From Harmonia axyridis (lineage: Eukaryota > Arthropoda > Insecta > Coleoptera > Coccinellidae): a stretch of 64,000 nt of DNA. Below are positions 61,755 through 64,000 of this stretch, piece by piece. The stretch lies in the NCBI RefSeq assembly GCF_914767665.1, contig NC_059506.1, positions 19,941,825 through 20,005,824 of the forward strand. The letters run 5' to 3'. The position numbers and the translations under genes are program-made. Every line of letters starts with the position of its first letter. Position 1 is the stretch's first letter. The notes below the pieces were generated by a model that was not told the DNA's origin, did no database searches, and worked only from the letters and a program-made list of their open reading frames with translations.

Positions 61755-62943
61755 TTGATGTTATCCAAGCAAATTTTCTATTTTTTTATTATCTTGTCAA
61801 ATAAGCTGGATATTGCCTGTATACGATAACTAGGGACACCTGGTAGATATGTCAGGAAATTACTGCACATCATATTTAAAAAGTACTGATTTTGATAATT
61901 TCTTTTTCTAAATCTTGAATTCATATTAAGGATTTTTTCGTTGGCTGTTTCTAAATCTATTTCATATAATTTTGTTAATTTAAACGAAAATCCATTAGAG
62001 TACTTTCCATTGGCAACTTTCTCTGAATTGGTGGTATTTTGTTTTGTGGAGGGGATGGAGGGATAGCAGCTCTAGTCCCGCTAGTCAAAGTAGGAATGAT
62101 TCAGGTAAACATTAAATCCTCATTAACTACTTGAATAGATAACGGAAAACATTATTCACACCCTGTTACTCTCATTGAATTATGAAAGAACTAAATGATA
62201 AAGACTATTGTATTGCTTTCTAGCGAGGTCATTATAATTTTAATAATTCTTCACAAATTTGTAGAAAATTTCACATTCTCGAAAATTTGACTTTCCTTAT
62301 CAGAAAACAAGAAGTTTAATGAAAATATCTGAAAATTTGTTGCAGGAATTACTGAAATTGAAATTTTTCGATATACTTTACCTAACTTGTGCAGATTCAA
62401 CTACGGAATAATTGAAGATAGAAATTCATAGTAAAAAATATTGGTTACCTATATATTTAAGATGTATGTAGTTATAAAATTCGAAACATAAGATTTCTTA
62501 TGAAAATGAATTCTGAACGCTGAAAATACAAGATGATTTCTAACTACTTATTTTAAAAAACGGTATTTATAAATTATACCACGAGTGCTTCAAAAAAAAA
62601 TGAAATATGAAAACACACCCATTGATAAAATCACGGTGACTGGTGATTTCATCTAAATTTCATCAAACAAAAAATTTAATGAATAATCTCAAAATTAGTT
62701 TCAAGAAATATTATAAAATTAACATTTTTCGAAATACTTTATCTTACTTTCATTGGATTCAATCTTCGGAACAATTAAAAATAAAAATTTATAGTTAAAA
62801 ATATTGTATAATTTGTGTACCTATGTAATATATATTCATATACCAAAATGATGTTATCAAAGCAAATTTTCCTTTTTTTTATTGTCTTGCCAAATAAGCT
62901 AGATATTGCCTGTATACGATAACTAGGGACACCCGGTAGATAT

Positions 62944-63940
62944 AATAATAATAATAATAATAATAATAAAATGGTTTATTCTGTAAGCTACAGGGTATAA
63001 ACATATAGTCACAGAGGCGTGAGCCTGTACGTGACTTCTAAATAAACAAAATAAAATGCAGTAGCCAGTATTCAAATAAATTAACAAATCAAGATCAAAT
63101 TCTTTTAACATATTTCAATAAAAATATAAAAATCAACAAAAACTCAATAGCACAGTAATGATCATAGATAAGTGCCCATTCTATACATACAATTATATAC
63201 ATATATTATATCATAAACTCAGGGGCGCACTCATTCGGTCATGTCCACTATCAGCTACTCGGTCATCAAACAACACTGCATCAAAAAGCTCATTCTCTAT
63301 TTCAAGTTACATCAATATACTTATTGGAGGAAGGTTGAATCCAGTAAGTAATTTATTCATTTCTCTTCTAGCAAAAATCAGTGAAAAATGGTGATCGTTA
63401 TTGGGGATTTATTATTGAATTAAAATATCTTCTGCCCTTGTCAATTACCCAATTTTTCAATCTTTTTCTCTTCTTAATGAGTGTTGTGATGTTCTTCAAT
63501 TCTTTTGGAACAGCGGCATATATTCTTGGGGCCAGATAGGCAAAGCATCTTTGGCCTATACGTTTTCCTGCTCTTGGAGTAAGGTATTGATTCGTCTTGT
63601 TCCGTGTTTCATATTCACACTTAGTTAGTTGGAGTTGAATCTTCTTTTCACTTATGCCATTTAAAATCTGCTGTACAAATAATTGGTGGGGATTCATGAC
63701 CCTGGAAACAGTAAACAATTCATCTGATGGATACAGAAGAGGCTTTCCGTAGATAATTCGTAGCAACCATTTCTGGATCACCTCAACCCTCCTCATATGA
63801 CAACTATATGCTCCACCCCAACCTATTATCCCATATGCCATTTGGGATTGACATAAAGCTGAGTATACCATCATCAAGCTTTTTGTATCCAAGTACTTCC
63901 TGAGATATCTAAACTTGGTAAGTAAAATGTTAAAATGTTA
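62944..63940 (-). mobile_element. 5'-truncated LINE fragment, unit 5
   Basis: Third copy of the insertion, complete within the window. The right flank has a private substitution (ATGTAAGG for ATGTTAGG). Confidence 0.88.
63398..63892 (-). pseudogene. LINE reverse transcriptase C-terminal fragment, unit 5
   Basis: 164-codon frame identical to those of units 3 and 4. Confidence 0.8.
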
Positions 63941-64000
63941 ATATGTAAGGCAATTACTTACATCATATTAAAAAAGTACCGATTTTGCAACATATTTTGA

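Larger units (their letters stand above)
53227..64000 (+). repeat. Tandem unit 5 (right end outside window)
   Basis: Last unit, cut by the window end just after its LINE fragment. Its gene is complete. The collinearity continues to the last base, so the array probably extends beyond 64000. It has the longest (TA)n tract of the five (58876-58908). Confidence 0.95.
61755..64000. repeat. Degenerate 1.1-kb tandem duplication, unit 5 (cut by window end)
   Basis: First copy, the beginning of the second copy and the LINE fragment are inside the window; the rest is outside. Confidence 0.8.

Noticed and set aside
1..64000. Tandem units as a pure assembly artefact
   Set aside because: Units differ by private substitutions, indels, a LINE present in three, an LTR element in one and a nonsense codon in one. 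Duplicate assembly of one locus would not give this pattern, although copy number itself needs read support.

Overview
The window is AT-rich eukaryotic DNA, most likely from an insect. The main gene has GT-AG introns. The transposon set is also insect-like: Ty3/gypsy pol, a ZMYM1-type hAT relic, a 5'-truncated LINE with a (TTA)n tail and a long-LTR retroelement. No species can be named from the sequence alone. No rRNA, tRNA, CRISPR array or bacterial-type operon was seen.

The whole window is a head-to-tail tandem array of one roughly 12-kb unit, present five times. I cut it arbitrarily at each TATA box: 1-10702 (left end missing), 10703-22663, 22664-40259, 40260-53226 and 53227-64000 (right end missing). 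Each unit carries a plus-strand USP10-like deubiquitinase gene. I reconstruct five coding exons: a 13-codon first exon about 95 bp after a TATA box, a 3.4-kb intron, then four exons separated by introns of 86, 169 and 80 bp. The reading phase closes at every junction and gives a predicted 562-residue protein with a complete Cys-His-Asp triad. Gene 1 lacks exon 1 because the window starts inside its intron 1. Gene 2 has a nonsense codon in the conserved KSWASLF motif. Genes 3, 4 and 5 appear intact.

Each unit reads left to right as follows: TATA box and exon 1; intron 1 holding an antisense relic of Ty3/gypsy pol (RT, RNase H, start of integrase) and a GC-rich LTR-like block; exons 2-5; a (TA)n microsatellite and AATAAA; an antisense decayed hAT transposase with a long palindrome; AT-rich DNA; a degenerate 1.1-kb tandem duplication; and a direct repeat that flanks the next promoter and exon 1.

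Three later insertions give the array a history. A 997-bp LINE fragment sits at the same site in units 3, 4 and 5 but not in 1 and 2, so it was amplified with the unit (period about 11.96 kb without it, 12.97 kb with it). A 4.6-kb LTR element with nearly identical LTRs lies only in unit 3, between the gene 3 stop codon and its poly(A) signal; its single ORF fuses a gag-like coiled coil to an integrase C-terminus. A 55-bp LINE-tail-like insertion lies only in unit 1. Variants shared by non-adjacent units (1 with 5, 3 with 5) point to exchange between units.

The most notable feature is the amplification of an intron-containing, catalytically complete USP10-like gene with its own promoter. What the array does is not evident from sequence.
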